Below are positions 8,484-16,104 of a stretch of DNA of 43,092 bases, in pieces. Position 1 is the stretch's first letter, and every line of letters begins with the position of its first letter. This stretch comes from a virus: IMG/VR virus record IMGVR_UViG_3300003322_000685, positions 1 through 43,092 of that record. One strand, 5' to 3'. The notes under the pieces were generated by a model. That model was not told the DNA's origin. It ran no database searches and saw only the letters and a list, made by a program, of their open reading frames with translations. A program made the translations under genes and the position numbers.

Positions 8484-8643
8484 GGACTGAAGATATCAGG
8501 CTGTTACAGACTTGACAGCCCCGGCCGCTGATGTACTGTCGTCCCACCAAGCCAAAACGACCCAATAAGAACAGTCCGAAACAGACTGACACTGGGTGGC
8601 ATGGAGAGACGCCAGAACCCTGAGCACCCATGAGAGCGGATCC
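8484..8643. promoter_or_regulatory. Divergent lysogeny control region
   Basis: On the plus strand TTGACA (8512-8517), a 16-nt spacer and TACTGT (8534-8539) form a good sigma-70-type promoter towards the HTH gene. On the minus strand TGATAT (8493-8498) lies about 9 nt from the repressor ATG, with no clear Shine-Dalgarno. An inverted repeat, GGCTGT at 8499-8504 with ACAGCC at 8515-8520, overlaps both promoters. A second (CAGTC 8572-8576 with GACTG 8584-8588) lies downstream. These are candidate operators of the XRE protein. Confidence 0.6.
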
Positions 8644-8952
8644 ATGACCGAAGCAAGTACTGAGATGAAGAGGCGAGGTCCCGTGCGGGGCATGTGCCTG
8701 TCCGAACTGCTCGCGCTCCCCGTTGCGTTCGACCTGAACACCTCGAACCGCGCTCTCAGCCTGGGGCGCACGAAAGGCTTTGAGCTCGCGAAGCAGGGCG
8801 AATACCCCTGCCGCGTTATGCGCGTAGGGCGCACCTACCGCGTCTCGCGCGCCGATCTGCTGCGCACTCTGGGGATCGACCCCCACAACGACGTCGCCGG
8901 GGTTGCAGCCCCGGCGACGTCCAACGAGAACACCTCTCACCACCAGCGCTAA
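8644..8952 (+). CDS. Small helix-turn-helix protein, excisionase-like
   Basis: The protein has 102 residues from ATG 8644; the frame stays open further upstream, but 8644 leaves room for the promoter. The central part (LALPVAFDLNTSNRALSLGR to YRVSRADLLRTLGI) looks like the winged HTH of AlpA/Xis-type proteins: a helix naming the reader (RTKGFELAKQ), a basic turn and a final helix. The tail is Asn/Ser-rich and probably disordered. It is the first rightward gene after the repressor, so it could direct excision (with the integrase) or act as a Cro-like switch. A perfect 13-bp inverted repeat lies inside its 3' end. Confidence 0.65.
   Translation: MTEASTEMKRRGPVRGMCLSELLALPVAFDLNTSNRALSLGRTKGFELAKQGEYPCRVMRVGRTYRVSRADLLRTLGIDPHNDVAGVAAPATSNENTSHHQR
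8890..8921. terminator. Intragenic perfect 13-bp hairpin
   Basis: GACGTCGCCGGGG (8890-8902) pairs perfectly with 8909-8921 around the loop TTGCAG. It lies inside the end of the HTH coding sequence, about 100 bp before the next gene. It has no T-run, so it may attenuate or stabilise the transcript rather than terminate it. Confidence 0.45.
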
Positions 8953-9021
8953 CCAGCAAGACGGCGACACCCAGGGCCTTGCCCGCCCCATCAGTGCCGC
9001 CGCCGGAAAGAGAACGTCCTC

Positions 9022-9714
9022 ATGTCGATGATGGCACAGAGCCGCGTCCCGTCAACGGTGACACCGGACAACACCACCCCGACCGCCGATACCCCGGACA
9101 CCGGGCTCGGCCACCCCCGGCCCTACAACCTCGGCCTCGACGAGGTCATCGCGGCCCTGCCGGACGCCGTGAAGGAGGCGATGCAGAAGGCGATCCCCGA
9201 GAAGTACACCCCGGAGTTCGCCGAGAAGTTCGCCGCCACGATGATCGCCATCTTCTGCGCGGAAGAGCAGAACGCGGACGGCCCGCGCAGGTTCACCTTC
9301 ACCAACCGCCTCACCGGCGAGGAAGTGACCGTCCGCTGCATGGACGGATGCACCCTCGACCACAACGCGGACACCGAGACCCCCTCCTACCCGGCGGACG
9401 TCTACTGCCACATCTTCGGCGACGACGCCACCCTCCCCGTGGACGGCCCGCTGTGCGAGGGCAACGGACCGGAGGAGTTCCGGGTGCTGGGGTGGCACAT
9501 CGACGTCACCCCCTTCTCCAGCCAGATCGTCCAGCGCCAGCCCGTCGTGACCGTCGAAGTCCTCGACGACCACTGCATCGAGGACCTCGATCCCGACGGC
9601 CTGACCGACGTCATCGACGTGTTGCAGGCCCGCGTCGACTCCCTCCGCAACGCGCACACCCAGCTCGTCGAGCTGCGCGCCGCCTACCAGGCGGCCACCG
9701 GGACCAGCGCGTGA
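9022..9714 (+). CDS. Hypothetical protein, DUF6907-like C-terminal part
   Basis: The protein has 230 residues from ATG 9022. The first half is unrecognised (an Asp/Glu-rich segment, VIAALPDAVKEAMQKAIPEKY). The second half has a Cys/His pattern (CMDGCTLDH) followed by a beta-rich region and a final helix (DLDPDGLTDVIDVLQARVDSLRNAH). The same order, CxxxC/WCxxxH then a DxxxLxxLxxxxxxL helix, recurs in the proteins encoded at 16101-16472 and 17299-17745, so the three appear related. Such proteins are common in Streptomyces phages and AICEs and have no known role. The next start overlaps its stop. Confidence 0.7.
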   Translation: MSMMAQSRVPSTVTPDNTTPTADTPDTGLGHPRPYNLGLDEVIAALPDAVKEAMQKAIPEKYTPEFAEKFAATMIAIFCAEEQNADGPRRFTFTNRLTGEEVTVRCMDGCTLDHNADTETPSYPADVYCHIFGDDATLPVDGPLCEGNGPEEFRVLGWHIDVTPFSSQIVQRQPVVTVEVLDDHCIEDLDPDGLTDVIDVLQARVDSLRNAHTQLVELRAAYQAATGTSA

Positions 9715-9923
9715 CGGCATCGGCCGTTGAGACGGCCGGGGGTGTGCAGCTCGTGGACACCCCCGGCCGCCCGGCCCGCCCCGTCCGCTTCACCGACCCC
9801 GCCCGCAACGCCGCCTACTGGGCCCGCATCGACGCCAACGTCGACTCCGCGCCGCCCCTCAGCGACGAGCAACGCGCCGTGATTCGCACGGCTTTCGCGA
9901 CCAGCCACCGGGAGGCAGCGTGA
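9711..9923 (+). CDS. Small hypothetical protein
   Basis: A 70-residue frame starts at GTG 9711, overlapping the previous stop (GTGA), and ends overlapping the next gene start. It reads VTASAVETAGG then VRFTDPARNAAYWARIDANV. I do not recognise it. The tight stop-start coupling on both sides supports it as a real member of the early operon. No membrane span or metal-binding cysteines are present. Confidence 0.6.
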   Translation: MTASAVETAGGVQLVDTPGRPARPVRFTDPARNAAYWARIDANVDSAPPLSDEQRAVIRTAFATSHREAA

Positions 9924-10354
9924 CCGAGTTCAATGAGATCGCCTCGGCAATCACCAACAGCCGGGACTGGTACGCCGCGATCCAGCAATCCCGCACCCTC
10001 CTCCACCGCGAGAACCCGAACGGCGTGGACTGCTCCACCATCGGGCACCACGCCTGGCGCCAGCTCACCCCGATCCAGCAGGCGAAAGCACTGCCCGACC
10101 TGTTCACCGCGTACGTCGTACGGCTGCACGAGGAAGAGCGAGCGGCCAAGCTCCAAGCCACCGCGTCGGTGAAGACGTACCTCGACGGCGACGACGAGTA
10201 CATCCTCCAGGACGCACTCACGTCGGTCCGCCCGATCAGCGAGGACACCACCATCGACGGGGTATGCGCCTCGGCCCTCGCGAACGTCCTCGACGAGCTG
10301 GACCTGCTCCGCCACCGTCTCGCCATGCGCGACCAGAAGGGGGGAGGCCAGTGA
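9920..10354 (+). CDS. Hypothetical early protein
   Basis: The protein has 144 residues from GTG 9920, overlapping the previous stop by 4 bp. It is mainly helical, with a charged middle (LHEEERAAKLQATASVKTYLDGDDEY) and a helical C-terminus (ANVLDELDLLRHRLAMRD). I recognise no domain. It belongs to the early operon between the HTH gene and the primase-polymerase and is translationally coupled to both neighbours. Confidence 0.65.
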   Translation: MTEFNEIASAITNSRDWYAAIQQSRTLLHRENPNGVDCSTIGHHAWRQLTPIQQAKALPDLFTAYVVRLHEEERAAKLQATASVKTYLDGDDEYILQDALTSVRPISEDTTIDGVCASALANVLDELDLLRHRLAMRDQKGGGQ

Positions 10355-10737
10355 CCGGGAACTGCCCCGACTCGGCATCCACCAGCACGACGGCCGCGCC
10401 CGAGGTGTACGTGCCGGAGGTCCGCCTCGTCGCCGTCGTCGACCTCACCAGCCGCTACGACAGCAGCAACGAGGTGCTCGCCCACCTGCGCGAGCAGACC
10501 CGCGGATCGACCGACTGTCACACGGCCGTCGTCCGGCTCGGCGCGGACGCCCTGCGGCACTCCCTCGGACTCGGACACGCCATCGCCGGGAACTTCTTCC
10601 TCACCGCACGGCGCATCGAGATCGAGGTCCCCGCCGGAACCCGGCACGCGTACCTCGCGGACGAGGTCCGGCGGAACGTCCGGCACATGTGCGCTGACCA
10701 CACCCGGATGATCAGCAAGCTCCGAACTCCCGGCTGA
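10351..10737 (+). CDS. Hypothetical early protein
   Basis: GTG 10351 overlaps the previous stop by 4 bp, with GGGGAGG just upstream, giving 128 residues. The sequence is beta/alpha mixed: VPEVRLVAVVDLTSRYDSSN, then DALRHSLGLGHAIAGNFFLTARRIEIEVP, then a basic C-terminus (RRNVRHMCADHTRMISKL). I do not recognise the family. A hairpin follows the stop, so it is probably the last gene of a transcript segment before the primase-polymerase. Confidence 0.6.
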   Translation: MTGNCPDSASTSTTAAPEVYVPEVRLVAVVDLTSRYDSSNEVLAHLREQTRGSTDCHTAVVRLGADALRHSLGLGHAIAGNFFLTARRIEIEVPAGTRHAYLADEVRRNVRHMCADHTRMISKLRTPG

Positions 10738-10750
10738 GCCAGGGAGCGCA

Positions 10751-10787
10751 ACGGCCCCAGGCCATCCCCCCCCTGGTCTGGGGCCGT
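10751..10787. terminator. Hairpin before the primase-polymerase gene
   Basis: ACGGCCCCAG (10751-10760) pairs with 10778-10787. The stem extends four more pairs, one a G-T wobble, with a C-rich loop. It lies in the 100-bp gap of an otherwise overlapping operon, so it probably ends or attenuates the upstream transcript. Confidence 0.6.
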
Positions 10788-10837
10788 ACGCGCACTCACG
10801 AACACCACTGGCCCCGCTCGTAGAAGAGAGCACGTTC

Positions 10838-11605
10838 GTGAACACCCGTACCACCCTCCCGCTCTTCGGGGAGAACACCGAGCAGCCCGAGGCGGAGACC
10901 CAGCCGCCCAAGCAGCCCGGTATGGCCGCCGCTGCGGCCCGCCTCGTCCCGCACAGGGACGCCCGGCACAGAGGCGACGAGCCCCGCGCCCTCCTCGCCG
11001 TGCCCGTGGATCTCCCGGGCGCGGCCGTGGCCTACGCCGCCGCGGGTATTCGGGTCTTCCGCGTCCGGCCGGACAAAGCTCCGTTCGCGAACTGCGCCCG
11101 GTGCAGGCCGCCTTCGCAGCAGCGACCCAATCCGCTCTACATCGAGCACCGCCCCGAGGAATGCCGGTGCAGCGCACGCACCTGCCACGGGTTTCATGCG
11201 GCCACCACAGACGTGGGCCTGGTGAGGGAGTGGTGGGCCGAGCAGCCGGACGCCAACATCGGGGCGCCCTGCGCCCTGAACGACTGGGCAGTCCTCGACA
11301 TCGACCCCCGGCACCAGGGCGACAAGTCCCTTGCGGTCCTGGAAGAGCGCGTCGGCGTCCTCCCCGGCTCCCTCATGCAGGTCACGGGCGGCGGCGGACT
11401 GCACATCGTGTACCGCACGCCAGGCGTCCCACTGCCAGGGACGCTCGGCCCCGGACTCGACGTCAAGCACAACGGCTACATCCTGCTCGCTCCGTCCGTC
11501 CACAGCAGCGGCAAGAAGTACCGGTGGTCCGGCCACGGCAAGTTCCTGAAGCCCGAGACGCCTTGGCCAGCAGCCCTCACGCCACGAGTTCGGAGGGCCG
11601 CGTGA
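10838..11605 (+). CDS. Bifunctional DNA primase/polymerase (prim-pol) N-terminal-type protein
   Basis: The protein has 255 residues from GTG 10838. Archaeo-eukaryotic primase-like fold: AAAGIRVFRVRPDKAPF (nucleotide-end strand), a Cys-rich insertion (CARCRPP, then CRCSARTCHGFH, residues ~87-127) likely to bind zinc, then WAVLDIDPRHQGD with catalytic D154 and D156, and GGGLHIVY with H189. It would make primers or synthesise short DNA during phage replication. It overlaps the P-loop protein gene by 4 bp. In other actinobacterial elements the two are often fused or adjacent, forming a primase-helicase replication unit. Confidence 0.85.
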   Translation: MNTRTTLPLFGENTEQPEAETQPPKQPGMAAAAARLVPHRDARHRGDEPRALLAVPVDLPGAAVAYAAAGIRVFRVRPDKAPFANCARCRPPSQQRPNPLYIEHRPEECRCSARTCHGFHAATTDVGLVREWWAEQPDANIGAPCALNDWAVLDIDPRHQGDKSLAVLEERVGVLPGSLMQVTGGGGLHIVYRTPGVPLPGTLGPGLDVKHNGYILLAPSVHSSGKKYRWSGHGKFLKPETPWPAALTPRVRRAA

Positions 11606-13473
11606 CCACATCCGAGACGATCCAGCAGGGCGTCGACGCTGCCCTCGCCAAGCTCCAGGGCGGCGGCCAGCCCCAGGGTGCCGGGTCGTTCACGGTGCAG
11701 TCCGAACGGCTCGACGCGTACACGCGCAAGGCCCTCCAGGAGGAATGCGACCTGATCGTCCAGGCCCCGGACGGCGACCAGAACAACACGATCAACAAGG
11801 CGGCGTTCAACGTCGGCACGCTGGTCGGCGCGGGCGCACTCAGCGAGGCAGAGGCCCGGCAGGAGCTGTTGTCGGCGGCGCTGGCAGGCAACCACCCAGA
11901 GGTCAGGGCGCGCGCCAGCATCGACTCCGGGCTGCGCGCCGGGGAGCAGAATCCCCGAAACCCGTGGCCGCCCGTCTCCCGTGCCGACGGCATGCCCGAC
12001 CTCCGCGAGGTGCTGGGCGAGCAGGCGATCGACTGGAGCGACCTGGAGCACGAGTACCCGGAGTCCGGCGGCGAGCCGGCCGACAGCCCCGTCGACGAAC
12101 ACGAGGAGGAGCAGACCGGACCGGCCCCCGTGCCCGGCCTGATCCCCGAGGAGTTCTATGCCGCGCGCCCCGAGCTCGACCACATCCGGCGAGCCGGGCA
12201 CTCGCGCAGCCGGTCGGGTGACGTCGCCCTGCTGTCCACGCTCACGCGGCTCTCCTCTCTCGTGTCGCACCGCATCCGCGCGGACACCGGAATCGCCGGA
12301 TACGCCTCGCTGAACCTGTTCGGCGGGATCATCGGGCCGTCCGGCATCGGCAAGTCCACCGGGGTCGAGGTGGCTGACCGTCTCATGCCCGCGCCTCCCG
12401 AGCTGGACTTCCGTGACGGCCTCCCGCTCGGCTCCGGCGAGGGCCTGGCCGAGGTCTTCATGGGCGTCGTCGAGGAGGAGACGGGCGAGGTCCGCCGAGG
12501 CCGTGGCGGCACCGAGACGCCCGTGACCGTGAACGTCCGCAAGCAGGTCCGCCACAACGCGTTCTTCTACGTCGACGAGGGCGCCACCATTACCCGGCTC
12601 ATGAAGGAACGGTCCGGCTCAACCCTCGGCGAGACCCTCCGCAGCGCCGCCGTCGGACAGACCCTCGGTCAGACCAACGCGTCGAAGGACACCAGCCGGT
12701 ACATCCCCGGCGGGTCGTACAGCCTCGGGCTGCTCGTCGGCTTCCAGCCGGAGACGGTCGCCCCGCTGTTCGAGGAGGTCGCCGAGGGGACCCCGCAGCG
12801 GTTCGTGTGGGTGCAGGTCATCGACCCGGCCATCCCCGACGTACCGCCACCCTGGCCCGGAGAACTGCACGCGTGGAAGAACGCGGCCGAAGCCCCGCCC
12901 GTAGACGAGGCGAGCCGCTTCGTCCTCGTCACCTTCGACGAGTCCATCAAGGCCGAGCTCCGCGCCGCCGACCTCGCCAAAGTTCGCGGCCTGGTCGACC
13001 CCTCGGAGCTGAACCCGTTCGACTCCCAGGCCCCGGTCATGAAGGTGAAGTTGGCCTCGCTGCTGGCCGTCCTCGCCGGGCGGCGGCACGTGAACCCCGA
13101 GGACTGGCGTCTGGCCATGTTGCTCTGGGAGGCGTCGTGCGCAACACGGGATGCGGTCCTGGCGTACAGCGCGGCACAGCGACGTTCCGAGCAGGAGAGG
13201 CGGACGGTCGCACGCATCGAGGAGGAAGTGCGCGTCGACCACGCGAAGCAGCTTGCGGAAGACGCACGCGCGGATCGGGCAGTCGAGCGGCTGGCCAAGC
13301 GCATCGCGCTGATGGCTCGCGATCAGGGGCCGCAGACCCGTAAGTCGGTGCGCGCCAAGGTGGCGGGCCGGGACAAGAAGCACGTGAACGACGCACTCGC
13401 CTACGCGGTCCTGCGGGAGTGGGTCCTTGATGAGTCCGGCCGATATCCACCCGGTCCCGTCCCCCCGTCCTGA
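11602..13473 (+). CDS. P-loop ATPase, DUF3987-like replicative primase/helicase
   Basis: The protein has 623 residues from GTG 11602, overlapping the prim-pol gene. Residues ~35-125 (LDAYTRKALQEECDLIVQAP, GALSEAEARQELL) resemble the primase-associated helical domain found next to prim-pol domains. The Walker A motif is GPSGIGKST at 245-253. A Walker B-like FFYVDEGATI lies at about 321-330, followed by an arginine-finger region (RFVWVQVIDP). The C-terminus is a charged helix with a winged-helix-like end (KVAGRDKKHVNDALAYAVLREW). It probably unwinds DNA at the phage origin with the upstream primase. A repeat-rich candidate origin directly follows the stop codon. Confidence 0.8.
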   Translation: MTTSETIQQGVDAALAKLQGGGQPQGAGSFTVQSERLDAYTRKALQEECDLIVQAPDGDQNNTINKAAFNVGTLVGAGALSEAEARQELLSAALAGNHPEVRARASIDSGLRAGEQNPRNPWPPVSRADGMPDLREVLGEQAIDWSDLEHEYPESGGEPADSPVDEHEEEQTGPAPVPGLIPEEFYAARPELDHIRRAGHSRSRSGDVALLSTLTRLSSLVSHRIRADTGIAGYASLNLFGGIIGPSGIGKSTGVEVADRLMPAPPELDFRDGLPLGSGEGLAEVFMGVVEEETGEVRRGRGGTETPVTVNVRKQVRHNAFFYVDEGATITRLMKERSGSTLGETLRSAAVGQTLGQTNASKDTSRYIPGGSYSLGLLVGFQPETVAPLFEEVAEGTPQRFVWVQVIDPAIPDVPPPWPGELHAWKNAAEAPPVDEASRFVLVTFDESIKAELRAADLAKVRGLVDPSELNPFDSQAPVMKVKLASLLAVLAGRRHVNPEDWRLAMLLWEASCATRDAVLAYSAAQRRSEQERRTVARIEEEVRVDHAKQLAEDARADRAVERLAKRIALMARDQGPQTRKSVRAKVAGRDKKHVNDALAYAVLREWVLDESGRYPPGPVPPS

Positions 13474-13701
13474 GGGGGGGACAGGGGGGCGGGGGGACAG
13501 CGTTTGTCCCCCCTTTCTCTCCCGGGTAACCACCCAACTGGTTTCTCTTCGGAACTATTGCAAGCGCAACCAAGCCTCCTACCTGCACAAACAAAAGATC
13601 AAGATCAACTAAATACCGACTCACATAGCGCGCGAAGGAGGGGGGGACAAACAGCGTCCCCCCTGTCCCCCCTGTCCCCCCCTTGTCCCCCGTGGAGAGC
13701 C
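13474..13701. repeat. Iteron-like 9-bp G/C-run repeats, candidate replication origin
   Basis: On the left, GGGGGGACA occurs at 13475-13483 and 13491-13499, the latter facing TGTCCCCCC at 13505-13513 to form a 9-bp hairpin. On the right, GGGGGGACA at 13641-13649 faces three head-to-tail 9-mers (CGTCCCCCC 13655-13663, TGTCCCCCC 13664-13672 and 13673-13681) and a partial copy at 13685-13691. Between them lies a markedly AT-richer stretch (about 13514-13630). No gene is visible. Iterons flanking an AT-richer segment directly after replication genes suggest an origin; transcript termination is the alternative. Confidence 0.5.
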
Positions 13702-13896
13702 ATGAACGTCGACGACGTCGTAGCCGAGAAGATCGCCGCCGCCCGCGCCCGAGCCGAAGCCACCAAACGCCGACGCGCAGCCCTCACCGCCGCACGACAA
13801 TGCGGCCTCGCCTTCCGGCACGCCGCCAAGCTCCGCAACCAGAACCGCACAGAGGTCCCCCAAGGACCCCAGTCCCAGCAAAAGGAGAACCCCTGA
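13702..13896 (+). CDS. Small basic helical protein
   Basis: A 64-residue frame starts at ATG 13702 with GTGGAGAG just upstream and ends overlapping the SSB start by 1 bp. The sequence is one long basic helix ([25 protein letters not shown]) with a polar tail. It could bind DNA, but I recognise no family. Its place between the candidate origin and SSB suggests a replication-associated role. Confidence 0.6.
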   Translation: MNVDDVVAEKIAAARARAEATKRRRAALTAARQCGLAFRHAAKLRNQNRTEVPQGPQSQQKENP

Positions 13897-14405
13897 TGGC
13901 AGGCGAGACCGTCATCACCGTCGTCGGCAACCTCGTCGACGACCCCGAGCTGCGCTTCACCCCGGCCGGCGCCGCCGTCGCGAAGTTCCGCATCGCGTCC
14001 ACCCCGCGCCGCTTCAACAAGACGACCAACGAGTGGGAAGACGGCGACGCCCTGTTCCTCACCTGCTCGGTCTGGCGGCAGGCCGCCGAGAACGTCGCCG
14101 AGTCCCTCGCCCGCGGCGTCCGCGTCATCGTCCAAGGACGCCTGAAGCAGCGGTCGTACGAGGACGGCCAAGGCGTGAAGCGCACCGTGTACGAACTCGA
14201 CGTCGACGAGGTCGGCCCGACCCTCGCCCGCGCGACCGCGAAGGTCACCAAGAACCCCAGCGGCGGCAACCGTGGGGAAACACCCGCAGGTGACCCGTGG
14301 GCCGGAGGAAAGCCGCCCGCCAGCCAGCAGGGCGGCGGCTGGGGCGCCCCGCCCGCCGGCCAGCAGCCCGCGCAGGGCGGCCACTCCGACGAACCCCCCT
14401 TCTGA
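13896..14405 (+). CDS. ssb: Single-stranded DNA-binding protein
   Basis: The protein has 169 residues. The OB-fold is clear over residues 1-110: [48 protein letters not shown] and [14 protein letters not shown] Gly/Pro/Gln-rich disordered linker leads to the C-terminal tip DEPPF, which matches the conserved acidic tail by which SSBs recruit replication and repair proteins. It coats single-stranded DNA during phage replication. Length is typical for actinobacterial SSB. The start overlaps the previous stop, and AAAGGAG lies upstream. Confidence 0.95.
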   Translation: MAGETVITVVGNLVDDPELRFTPAGAAVAKFRIASTPRRFNKTTNEWEDGDALFLTCSVWRQAAENVAESLARGVRVIVQGRLKQRSYEDGQGVKRTVYELDVDEVGPTLARATAKVTKNPSGGNRGETPAGDPWAGGKPPASQQGGGWGAPPAGQQPAQGGHSDEPPF

Positions 14406-14419
14406 GCAGGGAGACTCTG

Positions 14420-15046
14420 ATGCTGCTGTGCGGCTTGTGCGAGCGGGAGATCGAAGCCGGCTACCTGTGTGAGCGGGACCGTGTTGCGCTCGCCGCCCGG
14501 CTCACCGAACTCCCCCAGCTGTACGCCGAGGTCGCCGAGTGCCTGGTTCCGCGCGGGCACGGGCTCGGCGAGATCGTCGCCACGAAGGCCGCGGCGGGGC
14601 CGAGGGCGCCGTTGAACGAGGACGTCATCGACACGGTCAACGCCGTCCGTGCGGCCGAGCTGACCCACCTGTGGCGTGTCGATGTTCAGCGGGTGAGGTG
14701 GCCGCAGCACTCCGCCCCGCCCCCGGCCTCCCTCGCGGCTGACTGCCGGTGGCTCGGTATGGAGCTGGAGTGGATCGCCGAGCAGTACCCGGGGGCGGGT
14801 GACCTCGCGCGGGAGATGCGGGAGCTGGAGGGGCAGGCCCGTTCGATCGTCGGGGACCCGGTGCCGCGCCGTCAGCGCATCGGCTACTGCGTGATGGTGA
14901 ACGGCCCTCAGGGCGGCACGTGCGGGGCGGTGCTGTGGCATCGGGCCGGTGAGCGCAAGGTGCGCTGCCTGTGGTGCGGGACGGTGTACGCATCCGAGCA
15001 GGACTTCCTGCTGCTGAAGCACTATCAGCCGGCGGAATCGGTGTGA
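14420..15046 (+). CDS. Hypothetical zinc-ribbon protein
   Basis: The protein has 208 residues from ATG 14420 with GGGAG upstream. An N-terminal CGLCEREIEAGYLCERD motif and a C-terminal pair of Cys motifs (CGAVLW, then CLWCGTVY) suggest two zinc-binding ends around a helical middle. This architecture is common in Streptomyces phages and elements, often beside SSB. No function is known. It may be a DNA- or protein-binding adaptor. Confidence 0.7.
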   Translation: MLLCGLCEREIEAGYLCERDRVALAARLTELPQLYAEVAECLVPRGHGLGEIVATKAAAGPRAPLNEDVIDTVNAVRAAELTHLWRVDVQRVRWPQHSAPPPASLAADCRWLGMELEWIAEQYPGAGDLAREMRELEGQARSIVGDPVPRRQRIGYCVMVNGPQGGTCGAVLWHRAGERKVRCLWCGTVYASEQDFLLLKHYQPAESV

Positions 15047-15051
15047 CCCCC

Positions 15052-15087
15052 TTGAATCTAACCCCGGGGTTGGATACGATCCTTTCA
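15052..15087 (+). promoter_or_regulatory. Promoter with embedded 12-bp palindromic operator
   Basis: TTGAAT (15052-15057) and TACGAT (15075-15080) are spaced by exactly 17 nt. A perfect palindrome, AACCCCGGGGTT (15060-15071), fills the spacer. The ATG at 15088 lies 7 nt after the -10 box and lacks a Shine-Dalgarno, so the transcript is probably leaderless. A protein bound to the palindrome would block RNA polymerase. Confidence 0.7.
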
Positions 15088-15330
15088 ATGGACGCCAAGC
15101 CCTGGCGGGCACGGATAGCCGAGGAAGAAGAGCTGTTGGAGCGGCTTCGAAACCTCGCCTCCGAATCCGCCACACGACGCGCTGAGGCCCTTCGCGACGG
15201 CGTGAAGGAGCTCGGCTCCGTCGCCGAAGTCGCCCGCGACCTCGGACGAAGCTGGAACGCCGTCGATAAAGCGCTCAAGAAGCAGGACCGCAAAACCGCG
15301 TCCCCTGCGGACGCCACCACAACCGAATAG
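15088..15330 (+). CDS. Small HTH protein, probably leaderless
   Basis: An 80-residue protein. The N-terminal half is a charged helix (RARIAEEEELLERLRNLASE). A helix-turn-helix follows (SVAEVARDLGRSWNAVDKALKK, residues ~44-65), of the kind that reads DNA as a dimer. The tail is polar. It has its own promoter with a palindrome inside, so autoregulation is likely. It could be a mid-operon regulator of the genes up to 18077. I infer the role from the fold and position only. Confidence 0.7.
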   Translation: MDAKPWRARIAEEEELLERLRNLASESATRRAEALRDGVKELGSVAEVARDLGRSWNAVDKALKKQDRKTASPADATTTE

Positions 15331-15433
15331 CCAGCGAGGGCCGGACGACAGCTCTCCACGGTGTTGGAGCACCGAGGAGGCGCGCGCGTCGCCCGACCCT
15401 CAACCGAACATCCTGACCTAACCAGGAGTCGGC

Positions 15434-15892
15434 ATGACCGATCTTTCCGCGCGCCCCGGTGCGCCCGCAAGTTCCCCGTCCCGTCGCCCCGTCGCCGTCG
15501 GCTTCATCCGCCGCCTTGCGGGCCGCACCCTCACCGTGCGCGTCACCCAGGCCGGCGTCACCGGCACCATCACCCGCGCCGACCAGGCCGAGGCCAAGGA
15601 CGCCGAGCAGGCCGCCGCCGAGCGCGAGACCACTCACTGCCGCCGCTGCCGCAAGCCGTTCGAGGCCGACAGCGACTGGGACGGCCGCGCCCGCTACAAG
15701 AGCACGCCCTGGTGCCGCTCCTGCGTCGACACCTGCCACGACGGGAGCGCCGAGCACGTCTGCGTGATCTGCAAGCCCTTCCGCTACAGCCAGCCGCCCG
15801 TCCTCAGGGGCGACACCATCGAGCGGTCCGTCCGCGCTGCTTTCCCGGTCATCGCCGCGTTCCTCGACGACGAGGAGGGCGAGACCCGGTGA
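15434..15892 (+). CDS. Hypothetical zinc-finger protein
   Basis: The protein has 152 residues from ATG 15434 with CAGGAG upstream. The middle carries CRRCRKPFEADSDWDGR, then CRSCVDTCH and CVICKPF: three Cys pairs that probably hold one or two zincs. The N-terminus has a Thr/Val-rich stretch (RTLTVRVTQAGVTGTITRAD). I do not recognise the family. The gene overlaps the next by 4 bp. Confidence 0.6.
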   Translation: MTDLSARPGAPASSPSRRPVAVGFIRRLAGRTLTVRVTQAGVTGTITRADQAEAKDAEQAAAERETTHCRRCRKPFEADSDWDGRARYKSTPWCRSCVDTCHDGSAEHVCVICKPFRYSQPPVLRGDTIERSVRAAFPVIAAFLDDEEGETR

Positions 15893-16104
15893 CCGCCTAC
15901 CACCCCCTCTTCCCGGACGGCGAGGTCGAGTCCGCGTTCGTCTCCGTGGACAGCACCCGCATCGTCGCCCGACAGATCCTCGGCGAGTACGCGGCCACCA
16001 ACATCCACGACCACACCGCGACCCTCCAGGCCGCCACCGCCTTCGGCACCATCCTCCGCGCCCTTCTCGACGCCCTCGACGCCGAACGGGGTGAGACCCC
16101 GTGA
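15889..16104 (+). CDS. Small hypothetical protein
   Basis: A 71-residue frame from GTG 15889, overlapping both neighbours by 4 bp. The C-terminus is an alanine/leucine-rich helix (TLQAATAFGTILRALLDALD). There are no recognisable motifs. Tight coupling on both sides supports it. Confidence 0.55.
   Translation: MTAYHPLFPDGEVESAFVSVDSTRIVARQILGEYAATNIHDHTATLQAATAFGTILRALLDALDAERGETP

Noticed and set aside
12619-13533. Minus-strand frame across the helicase gene and the G-run repeats
   Set aside because: Shadow of the helicase gene; the start lies in the GGGGGGACA repeats and gives low-complexity Pro/Gly sequence.
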